A stretch of DNA of 64,000 nt, taken from assembly GCA_038237805.1 (NCBI GenBank), contig JBBRYI010000002.1:62001-126000 (forward strand). The letters are read 5' to 3'. Within the stretch, counting starts at the first letter, position 1, and every line of letters starts with the position of its first letter. Shown one piece after another: positions 9,445 through 17,744 of the stretch. The position numbers and the translations under genes are program-made. The notes below the pieces were generated by a model. It ran no database searches. It had not been told where the DNA came from and was given only the letters and a program-made list of their open reading frames with translations. Source of the DNA: JBBQFI01 sp038237805. Its GTDB lineage: Bacteria; Verrucomicrobiota; Verrucomicrobiia; Chthoniobacterales; UBA10450.

Positions 9445-10560
9445 CTAGTGATAGGAATTTGCTCCCTCCAAGGCTGTCGCATCAACCGAAGATATACCAA
9501 CCTCCGCCTGCGGGGACAGTGGTGGGATCTCGATCCATCCGGATTCGCGCAAGAATACTGAGCGTTGATTGTTTCGGACGAAGATAGGTTGGCTCGCCGT
9601 GAAGCAGTGGCTCGGCAGTAGGATCTCGACTCCGAAGGGCACGCGGCGATTTTTCGCGAGCGCCACCCGATGTCCCTTCGAGCAATCAGTGACTTGCACT
9701 CGTGTGCCGCGCGTCGGCAAACGGATTATACAGGTTTGGACACCGCCGGCTTTATCGCGACCGACGAAGTATACGACGCTCCTCGCAGCCGATGGCGGCG
9801 TCAACGCGGACCTGATCCGCAGAAAGATACTCCCGTCGTTTGCTCGGAACCAACGAACATCCACGCGTCCAGCCGGAAGCATATCAGCAGTCAGCGGGCG
9901 AAAACATTCTGGGCGTGTTGCGTAGCTCATGAAGCGGCGGCGCGATATTTTCAGTTGAGTCTCATGGCACGCTATCGCTGCCCGCTTTCGATCGGTACCG
10001 CCTTTGTTCTGCCGCGGCCTGATCGCGCCCTCAGCAAATTTGCGCAAATTTCCGTGAACCATGTATGTCCATTGGATGATGCTGCTGCCTTGCAAGAGGC
10101 GTTCGCGGAGAGCATATCGGACGAGTAAAGCCAGCGCGCTGTGGTCTGGATGAGTTTCTGCGAGGGACGGCAGCACCAGATGAGTGGGAGACCAGTCGCG
10201 AACTATTCGTGCGATGCGCAGCACGGTGTCTTGGAACTCGGTCAATAAAATCCGGGTCAGACCCTGGTCCGGTAAACCGAGGAAACGTGCGTCGGTCGCA
10301 TCAAGTCCGAGCATGCGCAAAGCTGCGATCGCTTCCCTTCGGCGTCGCCGTCCCCATCGCTGCCGATGCAGGTCATCAATCTTCCACCGGCGTTCAATCA
10401 GCCGTTGCGGCCACGGATTGTCGTCACCGTCTGTCGCGTAAACCATACGAACTTTGGCTCCAGCTGCGACTGCCTGCTGCAAGAGCAGGCCACTGGCAAG
10501 TGACTCGTCATCTGGATGCGGTGCCATCATCATCAGGCGACACCGCCGATCCAGAACCAT
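9445..10560 (-). CDS. PIG-L family deacetylase
   Basis: 371 residues. The zinc motif APHPDDESLASG lies at about residues 12-23 and the second metal motif THPDHSAL at about 130, both diagnostic of PIG-L (LmbE-like) N-deacetylases that act on GlcNAc-linked substrates. I start at the ATG at 10560, which has GGAG five bases upstream; a GTG at 10569 is an alternative. The last 130 residues form a beta-rich extension beyond the family's usual length, of unknown role. It follows the flippase gene on the same strand with a 100-base gap, so it may modify the same glycan. Confidence 0.85.
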   Translation of the reverse strand: MVLDRRCRLMMMAPHPDDESLASGLLLQQAVAAGAKVRMVYATDGDDNPWPQRLIERRWKIDDLHRQRWGRRRRREAIAALRMLGLDATDARFLGLPDQGLTRILLTEFQDTVLRIARIVRDWSPTHLVLPSLAETHPDHSALALLVRYALRERLLQGSSIIQWTYMVHGNLRKFAEGAIRPRQNKGGTDRKRAAIACHETQLKISRRRFMSYATRPECFRPLTADMLPAGRVDVRWFRANDGSIFLRIRSALTPPSAARSVVYFVGRDKAGGVQTCIIRLPTRGTRVQVTDCSKGHRVALAKNRRVPFGVEILLPSHCFTASQPIFVRNNQRSVFLRESGWIEIPPLSPQAEVGISSVDATALEGANSYH

Positions 10561-10660
10561 TGTCTCCACTATGGCGGGATAGCAGCCAGTCAGATCACGT
10601 GCAAGAGCGATTCGGCCGACTGGAGTTCATTTCCAGCGCGCCCCTCGGCGTGAGACCCGG

Positions 10661-12244
10661 TCACGAGAGCAGGTGTTCATCCGGAGTTGAACCCGGAGCG
10701 TCCTCCCGTTTGAACAGACGATTCAGCAGAGACCGATCACTCTGATCTAGTCCAATGATTCGCCATGCCAAAATGTAAGCGCCGACGTACAAACCCGCGG
10801 CTACAAGTTCCCAGGCGGGCCCGCGCAGCAGGAGACGCATCACGAGCGCGAAGGGCAACGGCATACAAGCAGCAATCCACGGTTTGAGGAGAGCACCCCA
10901 CGGCCAGCGCCAGCGGAGCAGCCACGAGACTTGAAATCCGCGGAGCAAACCTTGAATCGAATATGGCACCAGCATCCCAAACGCTGCGCCGATCGCTCCA
11001 AACTTGGGGATCAGAACCAAATTCAGCCCAACCGCCGCCGCGAACGCGACTGATGAGTTCACGAGATTGATGTGTGGACGCGCCACCATCAGAATCGTTT
11101 CTCCCAGGCCCACGAATGCGTTGATCGCGCAAGCTGTTCCGATGATAGCGGCCCAAACGCCACCTTTATAAAACGCCGGACCGAAGATCGTCATGATGCC
11201 ACCGCCAGATAACGCGAGCACCGCAACCGCCGGCAAAAGCACCGCCAGCATCCAGCGCGCAAGATAGCCATAGCTTTGTTCCGCTTCGCGCGTGCGGCCA
11301 GTGGAGATTTGGCCAGCCACGATAGGCGTGAAGATGGGTGTGAATGCCTGACTGACTTTCCGGATTCCCCCGACGAGTTGCACAGCCGCGGCGTAGATGC
11401 CGAGTGTTTCCAGCGTCACGCCAGGAGCACGTCCGACGAACCAGCCAAGCATGATCACGTCGATGTGCATGATGCCGAGATTGAGCAGATCGTAGAGGGC
11501 AATCGGCGCGGAAATGCGAACGAGTTTGGAAACGAGGGCATCGTCGCGAGACTCTGGTGATGGAAGAGCCCCGTCGCGGAATAGGCGGCGCGCGAGGAGA
11601 AAGGCGACAACTCCAGAAGCGAGCGTTCCCGTAATGGCTGCTACTTCGGGTGCGAGTTGCTTCATCCCGAAGAGAATGGCGACGAGCAGAGCGCCGGCTG
11701 TACAAAAACTTTCCGTGAGGCCACGCGAGTAGATGTCGTGGTGCATGACCCCCATGCCGCGAGAAAGCGCGTTGCTGACGCGGTAAAGTGCGAGCCCAGG
11801 AATGGCGAGAAGCATCACCGCCGTTGCGCGCGCGAGTTCCGGCCGATCTTCGAAGCGCGCGCCGATTGTCCAGACGAACCAAAAACCGAAACCCGCGAGA
11901 GCCACACTGCTAAGCAAACAAATCGAAAGCGCGATCTTCATTACGCGGCGGCTCGCCGCCCGGTCGCCTCTTGCTTCGCTTTTTGCGACGAAGACGATGA
12001 CACTGTAATCCAAACCGAGCGTACCGAATTTGCTTAGCAGATCCATCGCCGCCCAGGCGAGCCCAAAAGTGCCCAGCACTGCGCTGCCGAGAAGCCGCGC
12101 GACAAGGAACATGAAAATTCCTCGAAGATTTGAGGTCAGGAATGCGATCGTATTAAAGAACGCACCGCGCGCGAGAACAGCGCCATACACCGAAGAATCG
12201 GGCGCCGCGGTCGCTGAGACTTGACCTGCTCCAGGCATGTTCAT
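10661..12244 (-). CDS. Wzx-like polysaccharide flippase (MATE/MVF superfamily)
   Basis: 527 residues, about 12-14 membrane spans, with a polysaccharide-exporter N-terminus (GAFFNTIAFLTSNLRGIFMFLVARLLG). These proteins flip undecaprenyl-linked oligosaccharides across the inner membrane. The start ATG at 12244 shares one base with the stop of the upstream glycosyltransferase (TAATG), showing translational coupling; the frame extends 21 codons further upstream but that lies inside the neighbour. Substrate unknown. Confidence 0.85.
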   Translation of the reverse strand: MNMPGAGQVSATAAPDSSVYGAVLARGAFFNTIAFLTSNLRGIFMFLVARLLGSAVLGTFGLAWAAMDLLSKFGTLGLDYSVIVFVAKSEARGDRAASRRVMKIALSICLLSSVALAGFGFWFVWTIGARFEDRPELARATAVMLLAIPGLALYRVSNALSRGMGVMHHDIYSRGLTESFCTAGALLVAILFGMKQLAPEVAAITGTLASGVVAFLLARRLFRDGALPSPESRDDALVSKLVRISAPIALYDLLNLGIMHIDVIMLGWFVGRAPGVTLETLGIYAAAVQLVGGIRKVSQAFTPIFTPIVAGQISTGRTREAEQSYGYLARWMLAVLLPAVAVLALSGGGIMTIFGPAFYKGGVWAAIIGTACAINAFVGLGETILMVARPHINLVNSSVAFAAAVGLNLVLIPKFGAIGAAFGMLVPYSIQGLLRGFQVSWLLRWRWPWGALLKPWIAACMPLPFALVMRLLLRGPAWELVAAGLYVGAYILAWRIIGLDQSDRSLLNRLFKREDAPGSTPDEHLLS

Positions 12245-13401
12245 TACTTTTGCGCTAAAGCAGCGTCGTGATAGACCTCCAACGTCTCGCGCGCACAGCG
12301 ATCCCACGAGAATTCTCGCGCGCGTGACAACCCTTGCTGGCGGAGCGATCGCCGCAACTCGGGAGACTGCACCACATTTTTCAGTGCAACTCGAAGCTCT
12401 TCCACTTCGTCCGGCGGAAAGAGTATCGCCGCGCCGCCGGTAATTTCACGGAACGGCGCAATATCACTCGCCACTACAGGACAACCACACGTCATCGCCT
12501 CAAGGACCGGCAATCCGAATCCTTCGTAAACCGACGGTTGAACGAGCGCGCCGGCGGCTTGCATGAGCATCACAACGTCCTGCCGTTTCAGGACATCGAG
12601 CCACACAATGCGATCTGCCAAGTGCAGTCTCTCGGCTAGCCTAACGAGTCCTCCCCGGGCCTTGCGGCGCTGCAGGAGGATCAGTCGCCAGGGGCGCGGC
12701 ACCGCCGCCGCGAAAGCACTTATCGCCAAGGCGTGCCGTTTCGTCGGCGCATTAGCTCCGACCACCAACAGGTAAGGCGATGTGCTCCCCGTCAGCCGCG
12801 CCGCTTCTTTTTGTGTGGCATCAAAATCTTCTGGCGGTCGAAAGCAATCGGCGGCTGCTTCCCATATCACGCTCACCCGTGCCGCGGCTTCAGGAGCGAG
12901 TGCACAAATGCGATCAGCGGTCGCTTTTGTCGGAGCGATCAGACGCGTCGCATGACGGAGCGCGCGCCAAACCGCCTGTTGGTAGTAGCGGCTCTTAAAC
13001 GCGCGCTCAATTCCCTGAAGATGGAGGTCAGGTCGTTCGATCGACATCACATCGTGAACCGTGACGACGCTCGCACACGGCAAACCCCGCGGCATCATGT
13101 TGTGCGGACTATGGAATACATCGACGTCCCGGAAAGACGCATAGTGGCGGGGCCACAAGAGCGGCCACGGCGAAGCAGGTCCTGGCCGCACAGTCACTTC
13201 GCTTGTGTTCGAGGCCGACGATAGCGGATGCTGAGCAAGTCGATGGGCCCACAAGAAAAATTCGTCCCCCGCTCCAAGCAACGGCAGGCGATCGATCAGC
13301 GCCTGCACATAAACACCGATGCCGCTTGGTTTCTCACGCACATATCTCGCGTCGATCGCCACGCGGATCGGTTTGCGAGAAGTCGTGAGGTGTTCTTGCA
13401 T
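12244..13401 (-). CDS. GT4-family glycosyltransferase
   Basis: 385 residues, GT-B fold. IRVAIDARYVREKPSGIGVY at the N-terminus is the acceptor-side loop of mannosyltransferase-like GT4 enzymes; the donor site shows SVYEGFGLPVLEAMTCGCPVV with the E-x7-E motif. It probably adds one sugar to a lipid-linked glycan in the cytoplasm. It is coupled to the flippase gene and divergent from the SDR gene at 13456 across a 54-base spacer. Start at the ATG at 13401, preceded by GAGG; codons further upstream run antisense into the SDR gene. Confidence 0.88.
   Translation of the reverse strand: MQEHLTTSRKPIRVAIDARYVREKPSGIGVYVQALIDRLPLLGAGDEFFLWAHRLAQHPLSSASNTSEVTVRPGPASPWPLLWPRHYASFRDVDVFHSPHNMMPRGLPCASVVTVHDVMSIERPDLHLQGIERAFKSRYYQQAVWRALRHATRLIAPTKATADRICALAPEAAARVSVIWEAAADCFRPPEDFDATQKEAARLTGSTSPYLLVVGANAPTKRHALAISAFAAAVPRPWRLILLQRRKARGGLVRLAERLHLADRIVWLDVLKRQDVVMLMQAAGALVQPSVYEGFGLPVLEAMTCGCPVVASDIAPFREITGGAAILFPPDEVEELRVALKNVVQSPELRRSLRQQGLSRAREFSWDRCARETLEVYHDAALAQK
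12639..12648 (-). repeat. Recurrent motif, CTCGTTAGGC
   Basis: In the GT4 gene, same direction, Leu-Val-Arg; preceded by GGA. Confidence 0.8.
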
Positions 13402-13455
13402 CGGCGCAGCCTCTAAAATAGGAATGATGCCGAAGCAATCGGCAACCCGTTGTTC

Positions 13456-14247
13456 ATGAAACGAATTTTTCTCACAGGGGCGAGCGCGGGCATCGGTCTG
13501 GCGACAGCGAAAGTGCTCGTTGCGCACGGCCACGAAGTTTGGGGAACTTCGCGCGACGTGAAGAGGATCCCGGCTATCCCGCGATTGCATCCTGTCGCGA
13601 TCGAATTGCTCGATCGAAGTTCAATTGCGAAGAATTTCAACAAGGCCTTGCGAGAAGCGGATCGCTTCGATGTTCTGATTAACAACGCTGGCAGCGGCCA
13701 CTTCGGTCCTGCGGGATCACTTTCACAGGAAGAACTGGCGGACTTCTTCCAAATTCTCGTCTTCGCGCAGATCGAATTGATGCAGTTAGCGCTTAAGTCA
13801 ATGCGAGATCACGGCAGTGGAATCATCATAAATGTCAGCTCTCTTGCCGCGCGTTTGCCCGTGCCCTTCATGGCCGCCTACAACTCCGCGAAGGCGGCGC
13901 TGGCGTCGTTTACGATGTCGATGCAACTGGAATTAGAAGGCACAAATATTCGATTGATCGACCTTCAGCCGGCCGATATTTCGACAGATTTCAACGAAGC
14001 CTTATCGAAGTCCGATGAAAACAATCCGCGAGCGGCGAAAGCATTTCGCGCGGTCGACCGGAATTTGAAAGCAGCGCCAAAACCCGATCTCGTAGCCAGC
14101 AGAATTCTGAAACTGATCGACGAAAAGAATCCCCCGCCGCGCATAACAGTTGGCGACGCGTTTCAGTCGGTCGTCGCTCCGCTAATCTTTCGGATTCTGC
14201 CGCAGCGCGTTCGACTTTGGGGATTGAAGAAATACTACGGGATTTGA
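13456..14247 (+). CDS. Classical short-chain dehydrogenase/reductase; candidate 3-ketosphinganine reductase
   Basis: 263 residues. TGASAGIG (cofactor loop, about 6-13), NNAGSG, the catalytic Ser in INVSSLAA and the YNSAK Tyr-Lys pair make a complete classical SDR. The C-terminal tail after residue 210 is longer than in minimal SDRs, and FRILPQRVRLWGLKKYYGI could lie on the membrane, as in the eukaryotic ketosphinganine reductase. That role is inference from the serine-palmitoyltransferase-like gene 3.5 kb away and the lipid genes between. Separated from the next gene by one base. Confidence 0.75.
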   Translation: MKRIFLTGASAGIGLATAKVLVAHGHEVWGTSRDVKRIPAIPRLHPVAIELLDRSSIAKNFNKALREADRFDVLINNAGSGHFGPAGSLSQEELADFFQILVFAQIELMQLALKSMRDHGSGIIINVSSLAARLPVPFMAAYNSAKAALASFTMSMQLELEGTNIRLIDLQPADISTDFNEALSKSDENNPRAAKAFRAVDRNLKAAPKPDLVASRILKLIDEKNPPPRITVGDAFQSVVAPLIFRILPQRVRLWGLKKYYGI

Positions 14248-14248
14248 A

Positions 14249-15007
14249 ATGCCCAAGATAACTGACGCCGTCATTCTCATGGCTGGAAGCGGTTCTCGCT
14301 TGGGCGCATCGGTTCCGAAACCACTTGTTCCAATTTCAGGGCGCCCTTTGATTTCTCACATCATCGATCGTCTTTTCGGCGCTGGCGTGAGGAAGCTTCA
14401 CGTTATCGTGGGCCACGAAAGCGATCGGCTTCTCGTCGGATTGAAACCGCTCATTCCCGACCGAATGGAACTGCATCCAATCAAGAATCCGCTTTGGGAA
14501 AAGCAAAACGGCATCTCGCTTTTGAGTGCGGATGGACAGGTGAATGCTCCGTTCGTTCTCACGATGGCCGATCATCTTTTTGAAGCTTCGGTTTTGGACA
14601 TTCTGCTCGAACATGCAGAACTCGATTCACTAAACCTCGCGGTCGATCGCAAGATAGAATCGATCTTCGATTTGAACGATGCGATGAAAGTTCAGACGAG
14701 AAACGGCTTTGTCGCGGAGATCGGAAAAAGCCTAACGAGTTATGATGCAATCGATACCGGCCTCTTTGTTTGTTCCACGGAAATTTTCTCCTACCTGAAA
14801 GCGGCACGCAAAAATGATGATTGCAGCCTGGCGGACGGTGTTCGCCTTATGGCACACGATCACAAAGTTCACGCCATCGATATAGGAAGCGCGTGGTGGC
14901 AGGACGTCGATACGGACGCGATGTTTGCGCGGGCAGAAGAAGAATTGTCAGCGCGCGCGAATGAAAACCGTTTTGCTCGCGAGGGCCAGGCTGATCACGA
15001 CAAATAG
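14249..15007 (+). CDS. Sugar/inositol-phosphate cytidylyltransferase-like protein (IPCT-like)
   Basis: 252 residues, nucleotidyltransferase fold: LMAGSGSRLG followed by PKPL is the NTP-binding signature, VLTMADHLF holds the metal-binding Asp, and WWQDVDT is the second metal site. The sequence around AVDRKIESIFDLNDAMKV, IGKSLTSYDAIDTGLFVC and SLADGV resembles the cytidylyltransferase half of inositol-1-phosphate cytidylyltransferase/DIPP synthase. In that family the product, CDP-inositol, is used by a CDP-alcohol phosphotransferase; such a gene lies next door, convergent. Its 3' end overlaps that gene by 60 bases. Other CDP-alcohols are possible. Confidence 0.7.
   Translation: MPKITDAVILMAGSGSRLGASVPKPLVPISGRPLISHIIDRLFGAGVRKLHVIVGHESDRLLVGLKPLIPDRMELHPIKNPLWEKQNGISLLSADGQVNAPFVLTMADHLFEASVLDILLEHAELDSLNLAVDRKIESIFDLNDAMKVQTRNGFVAEIGKSLTSYDAIDTGLFVCSTEIFSYLKAARKNDDCSLADGVRLMAHDHKVHAIDIGSAWWQDVDTDAMFARAEEELSARANENRFAREGQADHDK
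14730..14739 (-). repeat. Recurrent motif, CTCGTTAGGC
   Basis: In the IPCT-like gene, opposite direction, Leu-Thr-Ser. Confidence 0.8.
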
Positions 15008-15661
15008 GCAAAGCAGATGGAGAATCCATGGCGGCCAGGCAACGATTGCGAGAAGCACGAAAGCGAATAACGAAACGTCGCGTTTGGTCAGTTGCACGAG
15101 CCACCAACTGATCCTCTCTCCCAAAAACGGAATTCCAGAACGCCGCATCATTTCGCGATGGCGCGGATAAAGCATGCCCTCGAGTCCGCTCGATTCGGTT
15201 ACCGGCTCAATGTTGAATCCAGACAGCAGGATTTCATTCGCGGCCAGCAGGATCGCGGCTGCGATTCCCTCGACGAGAAAAAATGTCCGCCACGAATCGG
15301 AGATCGCCTGATTTCGGGAAAGTCCAATCCCGAGACAAATTACCATGAGAAAAGCGCCGGCATGATCGCACCAGTTATCGATGCGCTTGCCTCTTTCCGA
15401 CTGCAGATTTTTTGCGCGCGCGATCTCGCCATCACATCCATCGAGGATGCTGTGGATTTGATAAAGAACTGTTCCGACAACAAACCCCCAATAACTGCCG
15501 CGCGTCATCGCTAACGCGCCCGCGATCGGAAAAACGAGAATGATCAACGTCCACGCCGTCGGGGTGATGGGGAACTTGAGAAGCACGCGCGTGACCAAAC
15601 GCGAGATCGGACGATTAATAAATCGCGAGACGATTCCGTCCTGTGGTTTCCCCTTATCCAT
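14948..15661 (-). CDS. CDP-alcohol phosphatidyltransferase family protein 1
   Basis: 237 residues, about six membrane helices. The family signature D-G-x2-A-R-x8-G-x3-D-x3-D is complete in DGEIARAKNLQ through GKRIDNWCD (about residues 75-98), so it should be catalytic. The enzyme moves a phospho-alcohol between CMP and an acceptor. The ATG at 15661 overlaps the upstream acyltransferase stop (ATGGATAA), so the pair is co-translated. Its 3' end runs 60 bases into the convergent cytidylyltransferase gene, its probable donor supplier. Resembles the DIPP-synthase half of fused IPCT/DIPPS proteins more than PgsA. Confidence 0.82.
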   Translation of the reverse strand: MDKGKPQDGIVSRFINRPISRLVTRVLLKFPITPTAWTLIILVFPIAGALAMTRGSYWGFVVGTVLYQIHSILDGCDGEIARAKNLQSERGKRIDNWCDHAGAFLMVICLGIGLSRNQAISDSWRTFFLVEGIAAAILLAANEILLSGFNIEPVTESSGLEGMLYPRHREMMRRSGIPFLGERISWWLVQLTKRDVSLFAFVLLAIVAWPPWILHLLCLFVVISLALASKTVFIRAR

Positions 15662-16796
15662 CAATCAAGGAACGTCGATAGATGCGGAAAGTCTTGTATC
15701 GAGCCGCGCCGATCGCCGCGAGGAAGCGATTGATCATAAAATTGTTTTCCAGCGTCATGCTCAACTCGCCGGTAAATCCGCGCTTGACCATTCCCTCTTC
15801 CATCACGCGCAGGACCAACATCTCGGCGATGCCGGCGCGGCGGTATTCTTCGATCACACCGAGCGCAATCAAGCGCGCCGTTTTTATTTTTCGTTTGTAA
15901 TAGAGAAGCTTGATTAAACCGATGGGCAAACCGAAACGCGTCAGCCGGCCGTTGATCTTCCGAAACGCGACATTGATATCGGGAACGCCTAAAATGAAAC
16001 CGACCGGTCGATCGCCAACTTCGGCAAAGAGTGTCCACTCGGGGATGACGATTGGCTTCAGCTCATGGGTCATATGTTCGACTTCCGCTTCAGTGAAGGG
16101 AACAAATCCCCAATTTTTGGCCCAGGCCTGGTTGTAGATTTCGCGCAGGCGTCGTCCTTCGAGGCGAATATTCTTTAAGTCGCCCTCGCGAATCGTAGCG
16201 GGATTCCGGTTCGCAAATTTATCGGTAAGACGGCGCAGCCGCGCTACGCCTTGAGATGGATTGGAAAACCACCACGCGTAAAAATCAATTACCTTGCTGA
16301 ATCCGCACGATTCCAACAGACGCTGATAATAGGGCGGATTGTGCGAGGTCAGGAGCGTGGGCGGATATTGAAAGCCTTCGACGAGCAAACCGCAAACGTA
16401 GTTCGTGGAATAATCAATCGGCCCAATGATCTCGTTGCGGCCTTTGCGTCGCAGCCAATCGGAAGCAGCGCGAAATAGCGCCATTACTACCTCAGGGTCG
16501 TCGATCGTCTCGAAGAGTCCGAAACAACCGACGTTCGATCGATGGAGCGCGTTGTAGTTCGGATCGTCACTCGCCATGATGCGACCGACGATTTCGGTTC
16601 CGCGTCGTGCTAGAAACAAAGCGGCGTCACCGTGCAAATAGAACGGATGACGCTTGCGATCGAGAAAAGCTTTACGCTCGATGATGAGCGGCGGCACCCA
16701 CGCAGGATCATCCTTGTAAATCTTCCACGGAAACTGGATGAACGCATTGCGATCTTTGCGTGAGGCAACTAACGAAACTTCGATCGGCGCCGGCAC
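15654..16796 (-). CDS. GNAT-fold N-acyltransferase; candidate bacterial ceramide synthase
   Basis: 380 residues. The N-terminal part (FPWKIYKDDPAWVPPL, then RHPFYLHGDAALFLARR) and the region NEIIGPIDYSTNYVCGLLVEGF fit a family of about 380-residue GNAT-like proteins that includes, as I recall, E. coli YghO and the Caulobacter ceramide synthase. A GNAT acyl-CoA core is visible near the C-terminus (ALGVIEEYRRAGIAEMLVLRVMEEG). A role in acylating sphinganine is inferred mainly from its position between two CDP-alcohol phosphotransferases and near an SPT-like gene. GTG start, 9 bases after the upstream stop. Confidence 0.6.
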   Translation of the reverse strand: MPAPIEVSLVASRKDRNAFIQFPWKIYKDDPAWVPPLIIERKAFLDRKRHPFYLHGDAALFLARRGTEIVGRIMASDDPNYNALHRSNVGCFGLFETIDDPEVVMALFRAASDWLRRKGRNEIIGPIDYSTNYVCGLLVEGFQYPPTLLTSHNPPYYQRLLESCGFSKVIDFYAWWFSNPSQGVARLRRLTDKFANRNPATIREGDLKNIRLEGRRLREIYNQAWAKNWGFVPFTEAEVEHMTHELKPIVIPEWTLFAEVGDRPVGFILGVPDINVAFRKINGRLTRFGLPIGLIKLLYYKRKIKTARLIALGVIEEYRRAGIAEMLVLRVMEEGMVKRGFTGELSMTLENNFMINRFLAAIGAARYKTFRIYRRSLIDG

Positions 16797-16805
16797 GCAG
16801 TTATT

Positions 16806-17735
16806 TCAAGCGCTGGCTTTACCGAGATGGTCGAGCAGCCGATCAAAAACATTTTTTTGCCTAACCAAAACGAAAACGAGCAGGAAATTAAAGATTGTTA
16901 GTTCAAAAATGAAATACCAAATCGGCTGATTAAGAATGAGCAGAAGGAAGAGAAGAACCATGCGCGTGTTTCTTCCAAAAAAATTGGCGCTCTTAACAAT
17001 CGGTTTGTTTTCGCGCCGGTAGCGCTCGATCAGCCACTGCTCGCTTGTGCGCCCTTCGATCGCCTTTCGCACCTTCATCATCTGCGGGATGTATCTTTCC
17101 TGGCCCACAGTGTAATCGAGGTAAACGCGAAGAAGGAATTTCCGCCAGGGCTCGTGCCGCCACTTCAGCTGAGTGTATTCTTCTTCAAGCCCGGTCGAAG
17201 AATCGAATTCGCCACGCGTCCGATCCGAGCCAAAATACATGTAGGCGTTGCGCAAATAATCCGCGACGGCCATTTGCACGGAGCTACTTGCGCCGGCCGC
17301 GATCGCGAGGAGCCAGACCCAATTCGATCCGCCACCTGCGACATAGCGCAGACAAAGATGGAAATAGATGCTGAACAATACTGCGAAATCTCCCAAACCA
17401 TCGATAACGCGTCCTTCGCGGCTGCCGCGATTGGTTAGGCGAGCGAGCTGGCCATCCGCGTTGTCGAGCGCATTACTCAAAACAAGCAACGCCATCCCGA
17501 GCGTGTTCAAAGCGAGATTGTCGTAGAAAAACAGATGGCCAGCCACGACGCCGGTGAAGGAGCCGAGCAAGGTTACTCCGATCGGCGTTAAATTCCTGCG
17601 CGCAAAAAACTGCGCCAGCCGGTACCCGATCTTGCGATAAAAATGAATATCGAGCAGGCCCTCGACATCGCGCGCTTTGTAAGTTGCCTGAACGTCCAGG
17701 CCAGCTGCTGTTTGTTCCACGCCCGTTCTCGCCAC
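16806..17735 (-). CDS. CDP-alcohol phosphatidyltransferase family protein 2
   Basis: 309 residues with a cytoplasmic N-terminal arm of about 45 residues, several membrane helices and the intact signature D-G-x2-A-R-x8-G-x3-D-x3-D (DGQLARLTNRGSREG then RVIDGLGD). A polar central loop (about residues 150-225, including the segment LEEEYTQLKWRHEPWRKFLL) is longer than in PgsA-type enzymes. The GTG start lies 3 bases after the SPT-like stop. Two such enzymes in one operon suggest either two head groups or a head group plus a second phospho-alcohol transfer. Confidence 0.82.
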   Translation of the reverse strand: MARTGVEQTAAGLDVQATYKARDVEGLLDIHFYRKIGYRLAQFFARRNLTPIGVTLLGSFTGVVAGHLFFYDNLALNTLGMALLVLSNALDNADGQLARLTNRGSREGRVIDGLGDFAVLFSIYFHLCLRYVAGGGSNWVWLLAIAAGASSSVQMAVADYLRNAYMYFGSDRTRGEFDSSTGLEEEYTQLKWRHEPWRKFLLRVYLDYTVGQERYIPQMMKVRKAIEGRTSEQWLIERYRRENKPIVKSANFFGRNTRMVLLFLLLILNQPIWYFIFELTIFNFLLVFVLVRQKNVFDRLLDHLGKASA

Positions 17736-17744
17736 TCGTTAGGC
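17735..17744 (+). repeat. Recurrent motif, CTCGTTAGGC
   Basis: Spans the stop codon of the SPT-like gene and reaches the GTG of the next gene, so it fills the whole 3-base spacer between them. Confidence 0.8.

Noticed and set aside
17433..17440. GGTTAGGC and similar 7-8 base matches (2044, 21685, 24123, 43804)
   Set aside because: Shorter matches are expected several times by chance, so they were not counted.
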